Origin: Leptospira sp.
Lineage (GTDB): Bacteria > Spirochaetota > Leptospiria > Leptospirales > Leptospiraceae
Reading direction: 5' to 3'
Assembly: GCA_016742255.1 (NCBI GenBank)
Contig: JACVCB010000022.1
Span: 1 to 60,684 of the forward strand
DNA length: 60,684 nt
In this document: positions 16,796 to 26,318 of the stretch, one piece after another
Position numbering within the stretch: position 1 is the stretch's first letter
How the letters are laid out: each line of letters starts with the position of its first letter
Notes under the pieces: model-generated
Databases searched by the model: none
What the model was told of the DNA's origin: nothing
What the model saw: only the letters and a program-made list of their open reading frames with translations
Made by a program: the position numbers and the translations under genes

Positions 16796-17260
16796 ATGCG
16801 TTCCATGAAAATTTTCACGTTGTTATCTGCAATGGCTTTGTTCGTTTCAGTTAACAATTGTTCTATTTTAGATTCCGCTTCAGGAAGTGTTAGCCGTTTA
16901 GGAGTTTCAGTTTCTGATTCTACTTCTGCACTTGTAAAATCGATTTCAAAAAGTATTTCTTCTATTTCTGAAAGTGAAAAAGAAAAAGCAATGAACGAAT
17001 ACAAAGAAGATATCATTGCAAGCGTTGCATTACAGATTCGCTACGAAAACCAAAAACAAGAATTAGAAAACCAACTCTCTTTGATTGCTAAAAAACATGG
17101 TGTAGTTGCATGGAGATCCAATCCATCTACTTACATTGCGATTGGACAAGGTTTAAAACAAGCAAACCTTTCTCCATCTGAAATGAAATTGGTAACAGAA
17201 GACATTTCCAAACAAAATGTAACCGTTGCTAAACTAGTTTCCAAAGGATACAACCTATAA
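16796..17260 (+). CDS. Small putative lipoprotein
   Basis: 154 residues from ATG 16796, preferred over an upstream ATG at 16745 because AAGAGG lies at good spacing and a signal sequence follows at once (MRSMKIFTLLSAMALFVS, then VNNC lipobox). The mature part has a Ser-rich segment, then a helix (EKEKAMNEYKEDIIASVALQ) and a compact helical C-terminus. No known domain recognised. A hairpin that may terminate transcription follows at 17275-17293. It is probably envelope-anchored; role unknown. Confidence 0.72.
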   Translation: MRSMKIFTLLSAMALFVSVNNCSILDSASGSVSRLGVSVSDSTSALVKSISKSISSISESEKEKAMNEYKEDIIASVALQIRYENQKQELENQLSLIAKKHGVVAWRSNPSTYIAIGQGLKQANLSPSEMKLVTEDISKQNVTVAKLVSKGYNL

Positions 17261-19125
17261 TTCACTTCTCTTTTGGGCGGAAGTTTTCCGCCCTTTCAAA
17301 AACATTTTTCCTTCTCTGCATTATTTTCTCTCTTTCATTCTCTGTTGCGTCAAAACCAACACCAAATCAACCAAATGAATATGGCTTTTTATACATTGAT
17401 TCCAATTCTGGGCAATCCAGTGGAGGCCACTCTGCCCTCCTTTTAGGAGACCGAGTTTACCATTTACAGTATTCTTTTGAAGACCAAATCTTTCATATTG
17501 TGAGAGAAAGTTGGAATGACTTTCGGTTCCAATACGGAGTCATTGAAAATCGAAATATTGAATTTTATAAATGGAACTTATCACCGTCCGCCAAACAAAC
17601 CTTACGCCAAAAATGGAATGAACTTTATTTGGTCCAAGAAACACATATCCAAAACCAAAAAATATTAGAAGAAGATTGGGAATCAAACGAACCACAAAAA
17701 AAAGAAAACGAGTTCCGAAATACTAGAATTGGATTTGGATACTTTACGAATATCAAAGACCCAAACTCTCCCATCCCAAAACAATTCCACTTCCAAAAAG
17801 AAGAACTCAAAAAAATCAAATCCCAACTGGATCAACTGAAATCCGATATAATAGATAAAACCTCTGGTCACACAAGTGAGACGATCGTATTGCCAGATAC
17901 ATCCTCTCCCCTTCGTCTAGTATCAACCATTCAAACGAATACAAATCAAATGATCCAATGGGAACGTAAATTCTTTGTTCGAATGTTTTTACAAAATCCA
18001 GTTCTATTATATGAACAAGCATTTGTCACACTCGAAGGAAAAGAATTTAATCTGACAAATGAAGAAATACTTATTTGGAAAGGATACCAATCCAAACTCG
18101 TCAAAGAATTAAAATCCTGCATCCTTTCCAACGAATGCCAAGATTGGGAAGAGTTAACCTTATTACTTCGTGTTTTGTATCTACAGAAATCTATTGATAG
18201 GAAACTGATTGTATTCCCTAAAAAGAATTTTACCGGATTTTCATATTTAGAATTCACTGAACTTCCGAGTGCCGTCATTAACACCAAACAGAATGAATAC
18301 GCAACTCTATTCATGGAAAAACGAAAGGATTTTCTCAGTGGTTACCATCCTATTCAATTTTATAATTGGGAAACCTTTTTATCACATTACCAAAGTTTTA
18401 TGGATGGTAAAACATACACCGAAGGTATCGAATTTAATCTAGTAGGAAACAATCCGTACCCCATTGATACAGATAAAACTCAATATAAAAAATCTGAGTT
18501 AAAGGTTGCAGAATCTCAAAACCAGGCAGAGATTTATACTAACAAGATCCGACAATTGTATTCATACAATTTGGTATTCCAGAACTGCACGAATGAATTA
18601 TTTTATTATTTGAATTTAATGTTTCCAGATGGAAAAATTGGAGGAGAAACGTTTTGGGATCCTTTATCAAATTCAATTTTTGGACTCAATTTTATTCCAT
18701 CAATAGCTGCAAAAAAATTGGGTTCGGACAATTATACAAAGGAAATAAAATTATATCCATCTTACCGCAATTTAAAACGAAACAATCTCAAAGATTGGGA
18801 AGAGAAATACATTATAGAACGATTTGTCCCTACTTCAAAAATATACCGATCCAATCCTATGGACCATTCGTTTTTATTTTTTACTGAAGAATCCATTTGG
18901 AGTCGGCCTATTTTGGGTTTTGCCAATATTGTTTATGGTTTGGGTTATACGGGAATCGGTATCATCAAGTCACCAATTGATAAAGGTCGAAATTTTTCTG
19001 AAGGAACGGAAACAATCTTTTATAGCCTACCTGAACTTTTTTTCTTTAATATCCGTAAGGGTCATTTTCCATTGATAGCAGCAGAAGAAATCCCAAAAGA
19101 ATATTACCACAACGAGTCAAAATGA
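17257..19125 (+). CDS. DUF4105 (Lnb N-terminal-like) exported protein with no canonical start codon
   Basis: The frame is coding well upstream of its first ATG/GTG/TTG: GTG 17500 would cut off the conserved GGHSALLLGDRVYHLQ segment (17425 onward) and a signal peptide (KTFFLLCIIFSLSFSVA). Between the in-frame TAA at 17230 and 17500 there is no ATG, GTG, TTG or CTG. The best candidate is ATA 17257 (or ATT 17260), 8 (or 11) bases after AAAGGA and overlapping the stop of the preceding gene. The protein would be about 622 residues, with the family's conserved His in GGHSALL and Cys in FQNCTNELFYYL, probably a catalytic pair of a permuted papain-like fold. Its stop overlaps the next ATG (ATGA). It could instead be a start-lost gene. 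Confidence 0.75.
   Translation: MIHFSFGRKFSALSKTFFLLCIIFSLSFSVASKPTPNQPNEYGFLYIDSNSGQSSGGHSALLLGDRVYHLQYSFEDQIFHIVRESWNDFRFQYGVIENRNIEFYKWNLSPSAKQTLRQKWNELYLVQETHIQNQKILEEDWESNEPQKKENEFRNTRIGFGYFTNIKDPNSPIPKQFHFQKEELKKIKSQLDQLKSDIIDKTSGHTSETIVLPDTSSPLRLVSTIQTNTNQMIQWERKFFVRMFLQNPVLLYEQAFVTLEGKEFNLTNEEILIWKGYQSKLVKELKSCILSNECQDWEELTLLLRVLYLQKSIDRKLIVFPKKNFTGFSYLEFTELPSAVINTKQNEYATLFMEKRKDFLSGYHPIQFYNWETFLSHYQSFMDGKTYTEGIEFNLVGNNPYPIDTDKTQYKKSELKVAESQNQAEIYTNKIRQLYSYNLVFQNCTNELFYYLNLMFPDGKIGGETFWDPLSNSIFGLNFIPSIAAKKLGSDNYTKEIKLYPSYRNLKRNNLKDWEEKYIIERFVPTSKIYRSNPMDHSFLFFTEESIWSRPILGFANIVYGLGYTGIGIIKSPIDKGRNFSEGTETIFYSLPELFFFNIRKGHFPLIAAEEIPKEYYHNESK
17275..17296 (+). terminator. GC-rich hairpin between the small lipoprotein and DUF4105 genes
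   Basis: GGGCGGAA (17275-17282), loop GTT, TTCCGCCC (17286-17293), then TTTC. It resembles a terminator for the gene ending at 17260 but has a poor T-tract and lies inside the extended DUF4105 frame, so it may act as an attenuator. Confidence 0.55.
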
Positions 19126-20738
19126 ACTATTTATTCCTCTACATTCCGTATTTATTCCTTTTCATCACTTCGTTTCTTCCCACCAAACCATGGTTTTTGC
19201 CAAGTGATCAAATCACATACCTATACATATCATCATTTTTTATTTTCTTGCAAACGATTGTCCTAATTTTCAAAGGAAAGGAAATTTTTAAGCAAAATCG
19301 TTTTTTAAGATTTGTTCCACCAAACTGGAGTATAGCTGGTTTTTATTTTTTATTGATGTTATGGTTTCCAATTCGCAATCGAAATTGGGGAGATGGTTTA
19401 TTACTCCTCGAAACCAATCTTTTAGAAACAAAACTTTTTGGATTCCAATTCACTTTAGATGAAATTTTAGAAAGTATCCTACATAGCAAACTCACAAGTA
19501 TTCTTTCGTATTTTCAATTTGATGAAGACCCGATCCTGTCTTACAAAATCCTTTCCTATCTAGCAGGGATTTTGATTCTTTCTGGATTTTTATGGTTAGG
19601 AAAAAAGAAACAAAAAGACCTTTCTATTTTAGTTTTACTTTCTTCAGGTGGGATTTTACTTACCTTCGGGTATGCTGAAAACTATACATTAGTCACAGCA
19701 ACACACTTAGTTCTCTATCTATTCTTAAATCAATATGCAAAGGATCCCAAAGATAGTGATCTATTATTATATGGAAGCACAACAATAGTCGCCTTATCGA
19801 TGTTATTCCATTTGGTGTCGGGGTACTTGGTGATATGCCTTGTTTATTTATGGATTTTCCATTCGCCAAAAGAGAAAAAACTCAAACACCTAGTCATATG
19901 TACCTTGCTTGGATCCATCATTCTATTCCCTTGGTTTGTCTATTTTAGTCTATTCCATGATCCAACCGTTGATCGAAATAGCACACACCTCATCCATCCT
20001 CCTTTTTATCCCATCAAACGTTGGGTTTCAACTAATCACATCAAAGAGATTTTCTCTGTAATCTATTGGAATGTTTCTTTTTCATCTTTTTATCTCATCT
20101 ACCAATGGAGTTTTCAAAAAGAAAAATGGAATCAGTTTATCCAAAAACCAAACCATAAACTATTACTCGTTACAACCTTTGCCTTTATCCTACATGGATT
20201 TTTACACAATCCACAATTAGGATTCCCTGCGGATTGGGATTTAATGGGATTCTATTGGTTGCCAATCACAGTTTTGGCATTTTTATATTGGAACTCAGAA
20301 AAAGAAGTACCTGTGGAGTGGGTTCCTCTGCTTTTACTTTGTGTCACTTTAGTGATGGTATCTGCTTTTGAACTTTCAAAAACGAATCCCAAAGATGAAT
20401 TAGTTTGGCAAATCACAAAAAAAGCGATCACAAAGTATTCAATTGAAAATCAATCTTTCATCCAAGGTTTACCCAAGGAAGAGAAAAAGTTTTTTGCAAA
20501 AGGAGATTTTTTATTTTTCAAGGGAGAATACATTACGAATCAGTTATGTGATTTTAAGGAAAAAGAATCCCTCGTACAATCGATGAAAGTTCATAGATTA
20601 AATTGGAGAGAAGGTTTTTTAAAAGGGACATTTCAATCGAAAGAGAAATTAAATAATTTCCTAACTGAAGCAACCAAAACGAATGTATTGTATCTCAAAT
20701 CTCTAGAAGCAAATAAGATATGTCATCCGAAGCTTTAG
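19122..20738 (+). CDS. Polytopic membrane protein, GT-C glycosyltransferase-like
   Basis: 538 residues with about ten to twelve membrane segments in the first 420 residues and a soluble C-terminal tail of about 110 residues. NRNWGDGLLLLE after the third membrane segment and a long extracytoplasmic loop resemble GT-C-fold lipid-linked sugar transferases, but no decisive motif is seen. Cys and His are sparse. The ATG overlaps the stop of the DUF4105 gene, so the two are co-translated and probably function together in the envelope. The 3' end overlaps the convergent regulator gene by 44 bases. Confidence 0.65.
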   Translation: MNYLFLYIPYLFLFITSFLPTKPWFLPSDQITYLYISSFFIFLQTIVLIFKGKEIFKQNRFLRFVPPNWSIAGFYFLLMLWFPIRNRNWGDGLLLLETNLLETKLFGFQFTLDEILESILHSKLTSILSYFQFDEDPILSYKILSYLAGILILSGFLWLGKKKQKDLSILVLLSSGGILLTFGYAENYTLVTATHLVLYLFLNQYAKDPKDSDLLLYGSTTIVALSMLFHLVSGYLVICLVYLWIFHSPKEKKLKHLVICTLLGSIILFPWFVYFSLFHDPTVDRNSTHLIHPPFYPIKRWVSTNHIKEIFSVIYWNVSFSSFYLIYQWSFQKEKWNQFIQKPNHKLLLVTTFAFILHGFLHNPQLGFPADWDLMGFYWLPITVLAFLYWNSEKEVPVEWVPLLLLCVTLVMVSAFELSKTNPKDELVWQITKKAITKYSIENQSFIQGLPKEEKKFFAKGDFLFFKGEYITNQLCDFKEKESLVQSMKVHRLNWREGFLKGTFQSKEKLNNFLTEATKTNVLYLKSLEANKICHPKL

Positions 20739-21807
20739 AAGAAGTTTCCAAATATTGAATATAATTCGAAATTTCTGATTTCATTGCATCAATTCGGTTT
20801 TCACCACCTGGCAGTTGCACAAGTGTCTGCACAAGAGGGTGAGTGCTTGATGCAAGGAGTCCATCCGAATACAAAAATAAAATATCTCCTACTTCAACCT
20901 GGATTTTGTTTTCCGCAAATTCCATTTCCTTTAAAATCCCTAGTATCTGCCCTGATTGGTCTTGTAAGATCATAGGAGCTCGACTTTCTTTTTGAAAAAC
21001 AATAGGGAAAGGATGTCCACCTCTTGCATACGTAATACTTTTTTCAATATGATTGACCACAATACTAATTGCTGTCATACTATGAGTTCCAATTTCATTA
21101 CACAATTCACGATTCAAACGAGACAATAATTGTGAGGGAGCAATCGTTGTCGTTCGAGCGAGTTCTTTATGTATGGTTGTCATAAGGATCGCAATGAGTC
21201 CAGATGTCACACCATGACCTTCAATGTCTCCCATTAGGATTAAAGTTCTGTTTTCATCTAGTGGTATGACTTGAAAAAAATCTCCAGATACAAAACTAAC
21301 AGGTTTGATTTCAGAATAAATTTTACGTTTTAATAAAGGTAAATTCATTGTTTTGGACTGAATTTTTGCTGCAAGCCTAAGATCACGTTTTATCGATTCG
21401 TCCATTGATTCTTTATCTTTTAAAAAATTATAATACTCGAATGCCCTTGAAATTGCTGCTTCAATTGATTTAGTATGAAATGGTTTTAAAATAAAATCAG
21501 AAGCTCGGTGATACAAAGAGGAAACAACAGTTTGTATGTCATGTTCACCTGTCATCATTAACACTTGGGTTTTGGAATCGATTGCTTTGATTTTAGGTAA
21601 TACTTCCAAACCAGACGTTTGTGGCATGTTGACATCTAAGAATACGATTGGATTTTTTTCCCTTTCAAAGTATTCCAATCCTTGTAAAGGATTTGTGAAA
21701 TACCGAACAAAGTAACCCAAACCATTTACAATTAATTCTAATGTTTCACAGATTTCGGTATCATCATCTATGATGAGAATTTCAGGTTTGAAAGAATACT
21801 CGGACAT
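20695..21807 (-). CDS. Response regulator with PP2C-type (SpoIIE/RsbU) phosphatase output
   Basis: 370 residues. The receiver domain covers about 1-125, with acidic pocket IIDDD, phosphoacceptor Asp in VFLDVNMPQTSG, MMTGEHD (Thr) and FILKPF (Lys). A short helical linker leads to a SpoIIE-like phosphatase domain from about 165: VSGDFFQVIPLDENR, LMGDIEGHGVTSGL and LYSDGLL carry its metal-binding Asp residues. Such proteins dephosphorylate anti-sigma-factor antagonists in partner-switching systems. No kinase, anti-sigma or antagonist gene lies beside it, so partners are elsewhere. Downstream genes run the same way with a 28-base gap. Confidence 0.92.
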   Translation of the reverse strand: MSEYSFKPEILIIDDDTEICETLELIVNGLGYFVRYFTNPLQGLEYFEREKNPIVFLDVNMPQTSGLEVLPKIKAIDSKTQVLMMTGEHDIQTVVSSLYHRASDFILKPFHTKSIEAAISRAFEYYNFLKDKESMDESIKRDLRLAAKIQSKTMNLPLLKRKIYSEIKPVSFVSGDFFQVIPLDENRTLILMGDIEGHGVTSGLIAILMTTIHKELARTTTIAPSQLLSRLNRELCNEIGTHSMTAISIVVNHIEKSITYARGGHPFPIVFQKESRAPMILQDQSGQILGILKEMEFAENKIQVEVGDILFLYSDGLLASSTHPLVQTLVQLPGGENRIDAMKSEISNYIQYLETSSKASDDISYLLLEI

Positions 21808-21835
21808 CTACCATGATTATCGGAATTTGGTCCCC

Positions 21836-22651
21836 CTATTTTGAGACCAATCGGAATTTTAGTTTTTCTTTTACCTCATCCACACGACGGAAATAGGATT
21901 CATGAAAAACTTTTTTTTCAAGATACGGGTCCGTACAGGAAATCATTTCCCCATATTTCCATTCGTAAGGTTCACCATTTTCATATTGAACTCTGTTTTG
22001 ATGGATCTGGGAGGATAAACTGCGAAGATTTGTGCCTCGAAAATTTTTAACGAGCGCACGAAATGTACCCTCTTTTTCAGGATCGATGAAACGAAATTTT
22101 CGAGAAAACAAAACAGCATCATGAAAATATTCAGGAACATTAAAAGCACCCGATGTTCCAAGTCGTTTAGAAAGGACACGAATAAAATCTGTAAACTCAT
22201 TCAGAACATTGAGTCCTGGGTATTCCTGTCCAAAGTACAATTCCTTTTTAATATCACCTGGTTCAAAATTTAGGTTCTGAGTGAGTAACCAATCAATATA
22301 GATCATTGGGAACTGTTCGTCATCACCTTTTAACTGGAACTGAGAAACTTTGAGACGTGTGTGAACTAAAATCTTTTTTGATTCTGTTTTGATATAAATA
22401 CGATTGTCAAAGTCATTGAGAATTTCGAGTTCAATGATGGGATTGAGAAAACCACGTTTTTCGACAGCAGAAATCATCCCAGAACTTACTAACAACTGTT
22501 CCACTTCATAGTGAGTGAAACGATTAAAAAGTTTGGGTTCCATATTTAAGGAAGTATTTAGTTCTTTAGATACATCTACTAAAGACAAATCATCTAAATT
22601 TAACCAATCAGATTGGTTTTTCTTTTTGTCTGTAGAAGAAAAAACTCCCAT
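21836..22651 (-). CDS. Hypothetical protein
   Basis: 271 residues, soluble, without signal peptide or membrane segments. Beta-rich centre (PIIELEILNDFDNRIYIKT, KILVHTRLKVSQF) and a helical C-terminus. I do not recognise it. The start ATG overlaps the stop of the deacetylase-family gene by one base (TAATG), so it is translationally coupled to it and possibly acts in the same pathway. Confidence 0.75.
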   Translation of the reverse strand: MGVFSSTDKKKNQSDWLNLDDLSLVDVSKELNTSLNMEPKLFNRFTHYEVEQLLVSSGMISAVEKRGFLNPIIELEILNDFDNRIYIKTESKKILVHTRLKVSQFQLKGDDEQFPMIYIDWLLTQNLNFEPGDIKKELYFGQEYPGLNVLNEFTDFIRVLSKRLGTSGAFNVPEYFHDAVLFSRKFRFIDPEKEGTFRALVKNFRGTNLRSLSSQIHQNRVQYENGEPYEWKYGEMISCTDPYLEKKVFHESYFRRVDEVKEKLKFRLVSK

Positions 22652-23550
22652 TATTTTTCACCAAATGCAGCGATTGTATTAAAATGAATTTCAACAGTAT
22701 CACGAAAGTCTCTTGCATAACCACCAGCTAAAGTCACAACACAAGGGATGTTAAGTGATTCGGCAAATTTTTTAACCATCAAGTCTCTTTCTTTTAAACC
22801 TTTCATGGATACTTTTAGTTCTCCAAGAGAATCATCCTCATATGGATCAGCTCCTGCAACATAATAAATCATATTTGCATCAAAATCCTTTCGGATTTGA
22901 TTTAAGGAAGTATTGAGAATGGAAAGATATTCATCGTCTTTTATATTTGCTTCTAAATTCACATCTAAGTTAGATATTTCTTTCTTAGGGTAAAGATTGC
23001 CTTGGTGCATCGAAAATGTGAAAACTTTGTCATCATATTGAAAAATATACGAATTACCATTCCCTTGGTGTAAATCTAAGTCAATAATCAATGCATTTAG
23101 ATTCGGTTTGGATTCCTTTTGTTTTCGAATGGCAATCGCAACATCGTTCAAATAACAAAACCCCTCAGCTCTATCTGGAAAACTATGATGGTATCCGCCT
23201 CCCATATTGAAAGCAAACTGATGTTTGTCGGAAAGAACACTCGCATACATTGTCCCTCCCACTCCATACATAAAACTTTCCACAATACTTCGATTTAACG
23301 GTAATTCAGAATACATCGTACGTGTTGTATGTTCGTAACTAAATAGATCATCGAGGTATTCTTTGGTGTGAACTAACTCTAAATCAGCATCATCTGCTTT
23401 TTTTGGTAAGAGGATATCCCATGATGCAAAAACAGGATCCCTTTTCACACGGTTATAAAGATGTGAGTATTTATGTGCAGGGAAAACATGACCAGGTAAT
23501 TCGAGGTTGTACGAAGAATGGTAAATGAGAGCGAGTGCATTTGATGCCAT
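22651..23550 (-). CDS. Histone-deacetylase-family protein (second, class IV-like)
   Basis: About 299 residues from ATG 23550; an upstream ATG at 23586 adds 12 residues that do not look like the family N-terminus. Motifs: GGGYHHSFPDRAEGFCYLND (active-site His pair), IIDLDLHQGNGN (Asp and His zinc ligands), FSMHQGNLYP, VAGADPYEDD (Asp ligand) and LAGGYA. The last position, a catalytic Tyr before Asp in many members, is GGYA here. Substrate unknown. It is divergent from pyruvate kinase and coupled to the 271-residue gene downstream. Confidence 0.87.
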   Translation of the reverse strand: MASNALALIYHSSYNLELPGHVFPAHKYSHLYNRVKRDPVFASWDILLPKKADDADLELVHTKEYLDDLFSYEHTTRTMYSELPLNRSIVESFMYGVGGTMYASVLSDKHQFAFNMGGGYHHSFPDRAEGFCYLNDVAIAIRKQKESKPNLNALIIDLDLHQGNGNSYIFQYDDKVFTFSMHQGNLYPKKEISNLDVNLEANIKDDEYLSILNTSLNQIRKDFDANMIYYVAGADPYEDDSLGELKVSMKGLKERDLMVKKFAESLNIPCVVTLAGGYARDFRDTVEIHFNTIAAFGEK

Positions 23551-23641
23551 TAAATTGATATTTCTGCGAAAAATGACACAAGTCAATTCAATCCATACAA
23601 TTTACTTGCAGGAAAAATCAAAAAAGCCAAGCTTTGGGTCT

Positions 23642-25078
23642 ATGCCCGTAGACGATAAAATCCCTCAAAAACGCACAAAAATTATATGTACCATTGGACC
23701 TGCCTCTGCGAATCGGGAAACCATTCTCAATTTAATTTATGCAGGTATGGACCTTGCTCGGATGAACTTTTCCCATTCCACTCACGATTACCACAAAGAG
23801 ATTTTCGAATTGATCCGTGAATGTGAGCAAGAATCGGGAAAATCAATTGGCATTTTAGCAGATTTACAGGGGCCAAAAATACGCACAGGTAAATTGGGCA
23901 CAGGACCAATCGAATTAAAATCGGGTGACCAAATTGCCATTAATAACAAAGCAGATTTTATAGGAACCAAAGAGGAAATCGGATGTACCTACCAATACAT
24001 TCTAAACGATATCGATGTTGGACATAAAATTCTCATTGATGATGGGAAACTTGCGTTTGTCGTAAAATCGAAAACAAAAGAACGAGCCATCTTGGAAACG
24101 GTAATTGGAGGAGTCTTAAAAGACAATAAAGGAATCAATTTACCAGGTACACCCATTTCTGCACCTGCCCTTTCTGAAAAAGACATTGAAGACTTACAAT
24201 TTGCACTTTCACTGGGTGTTGACTATATTGCCCTATCATTTGTTAGACGCGCAAGTGATTTGGAAATGGCACGTCAATTCATGAAAGACAGTTACGCAGG
24301 ACTGATCGCAAAAATAGAAAGACCTGAAGCCATTCAAAATATCGAAGAAATCATCGACCATTGTGATGGGATCATGATAGCAAGAGGTGATTTAGGTGTA
24401 GAACTTGACACTCAATATGTACCTATCATCCAAAAGGAAATGATCACAAAACTCAATCAAAGAGGGAAACCAGTGATCACCGCCACACAAATGTTAGAGA
24501 CAATGATCGACAATCCAAGACCAACAAGGGCCGAAGCAAGTGATGTGGCAAACGCTGTGATGGATGGAACCGATGCAGTTATGTTATCTGGTGAAACTGC
24601 TTCTGGAAAGTATCCTGTTGAAACAGTAAAAACGATGACAAGCATCATCCAAGCTGCAGAAGAATCTGAAATTTATTTGTCACACTTAAGGAGTATGGAC
24701 CGTTCCGAATTTGAAGTAGAACGTACGGCTCTTGGAAGTGCTGCAGAATCAATTTCCAGGTCCATACATGCGAAAGCCATTATCAACTTTACTAGGTCAG
24801 GTTATTCTTCTTTATTATCTTCTGAATTTCGCCCACTCAATCCGATTTATTCTTTCACTCCCTTCTTAGGGACAGCAAGAAAGATGCAATTGTTTTGGGG
24901 TGTTGAATCCTATGTGATGCCTATGATGGATAAGTTCCCTGATATGATTTCCTTTATGAGTAAAACTTTAAAATCAGAAGGAAAACTAAAATCGGGAGAT
25001 ACGGTTGTGATTTTGTCAGGTGCCCCTGGTTCCGTTGCACAGACAGTTGATTTTATCCAGATTCACAAAATCAAATAA
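23642..25078 (+). CDS. pyk: Pyruvate kinase
   Basis: 478 residues from ATG 23642, the standard bacterial length; in-frame ATGs further upstream (23525, 23573) would add an atypical extension. Motifs: TKIICTIGPAS at the N-terminus, MNFSHSTH, GPKIRTG, the B domain (about 75-170), IAKIERPEAIQNIEEI (catalytic Lys and metal Glu), IMIARGDLGVEL and VITATQMLETM. Converts phosphoenolpyruvate and ADP to pyruvate and ATP in the last step of glycolysis. The C-terminal allosteric domain is complete. The 3' end overlaps the convergent flavoprotein gene by 8 bases. Confidence 0.95.
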   Translation: MPVDDKIPQKRTKIICTIGPASANRETILNLIYAGMDLARMNFSHSTHDYHKEIFELIRECEQESGKSIGILADLQGPKIRTGKLGTGPIELKSGDQIAINNKADFIGTKEEIGCTYQYILNDIDVGHKILIDDGKLAFVVKSKTKERAILETVIGGVLKDNKGINLPGTPISAPALSEKDIEDLQFALSLGVDYIALSFVRRASDLEMARQFMKDSYAGLIAKIERPEAIQNIEEIIDHCDGIMIARGDLGVELDTQYVPIIQKEMITKLNQRGKPVITATQMLETMIDNPRPTRAEASDVANAVMDGTDAVMLSGETASGKYPVETVKTMTSIIQAAEESEIYLSHLRSMDRSEFEVERTALGSAAESISRSIHAKAIINFTRSGYSSLLSSEFRPLNPIYSFTPFLGTARKMQLFWGVESYVMPMMDKFPDMISFMSKTLKSEGKLKSGDTVVILSGAPGSVAQTVDFIQIHKIK

Positions 25079-26315
25079 CAAATAATTTACGGAGTCCTTG
25101 GGCGGCAATGACACTTGTCGTCCAAGCATTTTGAAAATTAAATCCGCCAGTGATTCCATCCACATCAATCACTTCACCCACAAAATACAATCCTTTACAA
25201 ACTTTACTTTCCATCGTTTGGAATTGGATTTCTTTTCGGTTCACTCCACCTGCTGTCACAAACTCTTCTTTAAAAACACCTTTTGCAACCATTTGTAATT
25301 TTTTTTGTGTTAAGTTTAAAGTTACATTTCTAATCTCTGATTTGCTCAAATCCGAATAACGTTTGTTTGTCTGAATTCCAGATTCTTTTAATATCCAATC
25401 AAAAAATCGAGAAGGTAATTTCCAACTAGGATCTTGCGCAATTTTATCACTTGGTACTGTTTCTTTTTTTTTCAAAAACAAATCTTCAACAAATTGAGTG
25501 GATTCACCACTAACCCAATTTACAGATAATTCAACATGGTAATTGGCTTCAAATAAAGTCCTTGCTTCCCAAGCCGAGAGCCGAAGTGCACATGGACCAC
25601 TCAGACCCCAATGGGTAATGAGGATTGGTCCATTTTGAGGTTTTCCTTTTGGTAAAATTTTAATTTCTGCATTGGGTACAACCAACCCAGTTAATTCCAT
25701 CAAATCTGTATTTTCTAAAGTGAGCGTGAATAAAGAAGGCACTGGGTTTACAATGGAATGCCCCAGTTTTTCAATCATACTCCAAACTTTTCGATTTGAA
25801 CCTGTTGCAAGGACAACGGCATCAAAAAATTCCTCTTTACCACCTTCCCATAATAATCGAAATGATTCGGAATCTTTTTCCATTTTATAAATCCCAACTA
25901 ATCCTTGTTCGAAGTGAATTGGAATTCTATTTTTTTTTAATTCATTTAAAAAACAATCGATGATGGTTTCTGACTTATCTGTAGTTGGGAACATCCTACC
26001 ATCGGCTTCTGCTTTCAGAGTCACACCCCTTTTGGCAAACCAATCGATAGTGTCCTTTGGTTGGAACCTTTCAAATGCCCATCGTAATTCTTTTTGGCCA
26101 CGCGGATAACGGAGTGACAATTGTTCGGGTTCAAATAACTGGTGTGTTACATTACACCTGCCACCACCAGATACACGAAGTTTGGCGAGAGGTTCTTTAC
26201 TCCTCTCAAAAATTTGTATGGAAACATCTCCAGAAAAAGCATCAAACAATTGATTGGCGACAAAACAACCAGAAGCACCTGCGCCAATAATTGCAATTTT
26301 GGGTTTTTTACCCAA
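25071..26315 (-). CDS. BaiN/HI0933-family FAD-dependent flavoprotein
   Basis: 414 residues. N-terminal dinucleotide-binding motif IAIIGAGASGCFVA, then LRVSGGGRCNVTH, a hallmark of the HI0933/YhiN family, VLATGSNRKVW in the middle and VGEVIDVDGITGGFNFQNAW at the C-terminus for FAD contact. Members are putative oxidoreductases, some reducing steroid double bonds. The start is TTG 26315, 3 bases after the glyoxalase stop, behind GGGAGAG in that gene's end. It likely forms an operon with the glyoxalase gene. Confidence 0.88.
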   Translation of the reverse strand: MGKKPKIAIIGAGASGCFVANQLFDAFSGDVSIQIFERSKEPLAKLRVSGGGRCNVTHQLFEPEQLSLRYPRGQKELRWAFERFQPKDTIDWFAKRGVTLKAEADGRMFPTTDKSETIIDCFLNELKKNRIPIHFEQGLVGIYKMEKDSESFRLLWEGGKEEFFDAVVLATGSNRKVWSMIEKLGHSIVNPVPSLFTLTLENTDLMELTGLVVPNAEIKILPKGKPQNGPILITHWGLSGPCALRLSAWEARTLFEANYHVELSVNWVSGESTQFVEDLFLKKKETVPSDKIAQDPSWKLPSRFFDWILKESGIQTNKRYSDLSKSEIRNVTLNLTQKKLQMVAKGVFKEEFVTAGGVNRKEIQFQTMESKVCKGLYFVGEVIDVDGITGGFNFQNAWTTSVIAAQGLRKLFVI

Positions 26316-26318
26316 ACC

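Noticed and set aside
17500..19125. GTG 17500 as the start of the DUF4105 gene
   Set aside because: It would remove the signal peptide and conserved GGHSALL segment that are clearly encoded upstream in the same frame.
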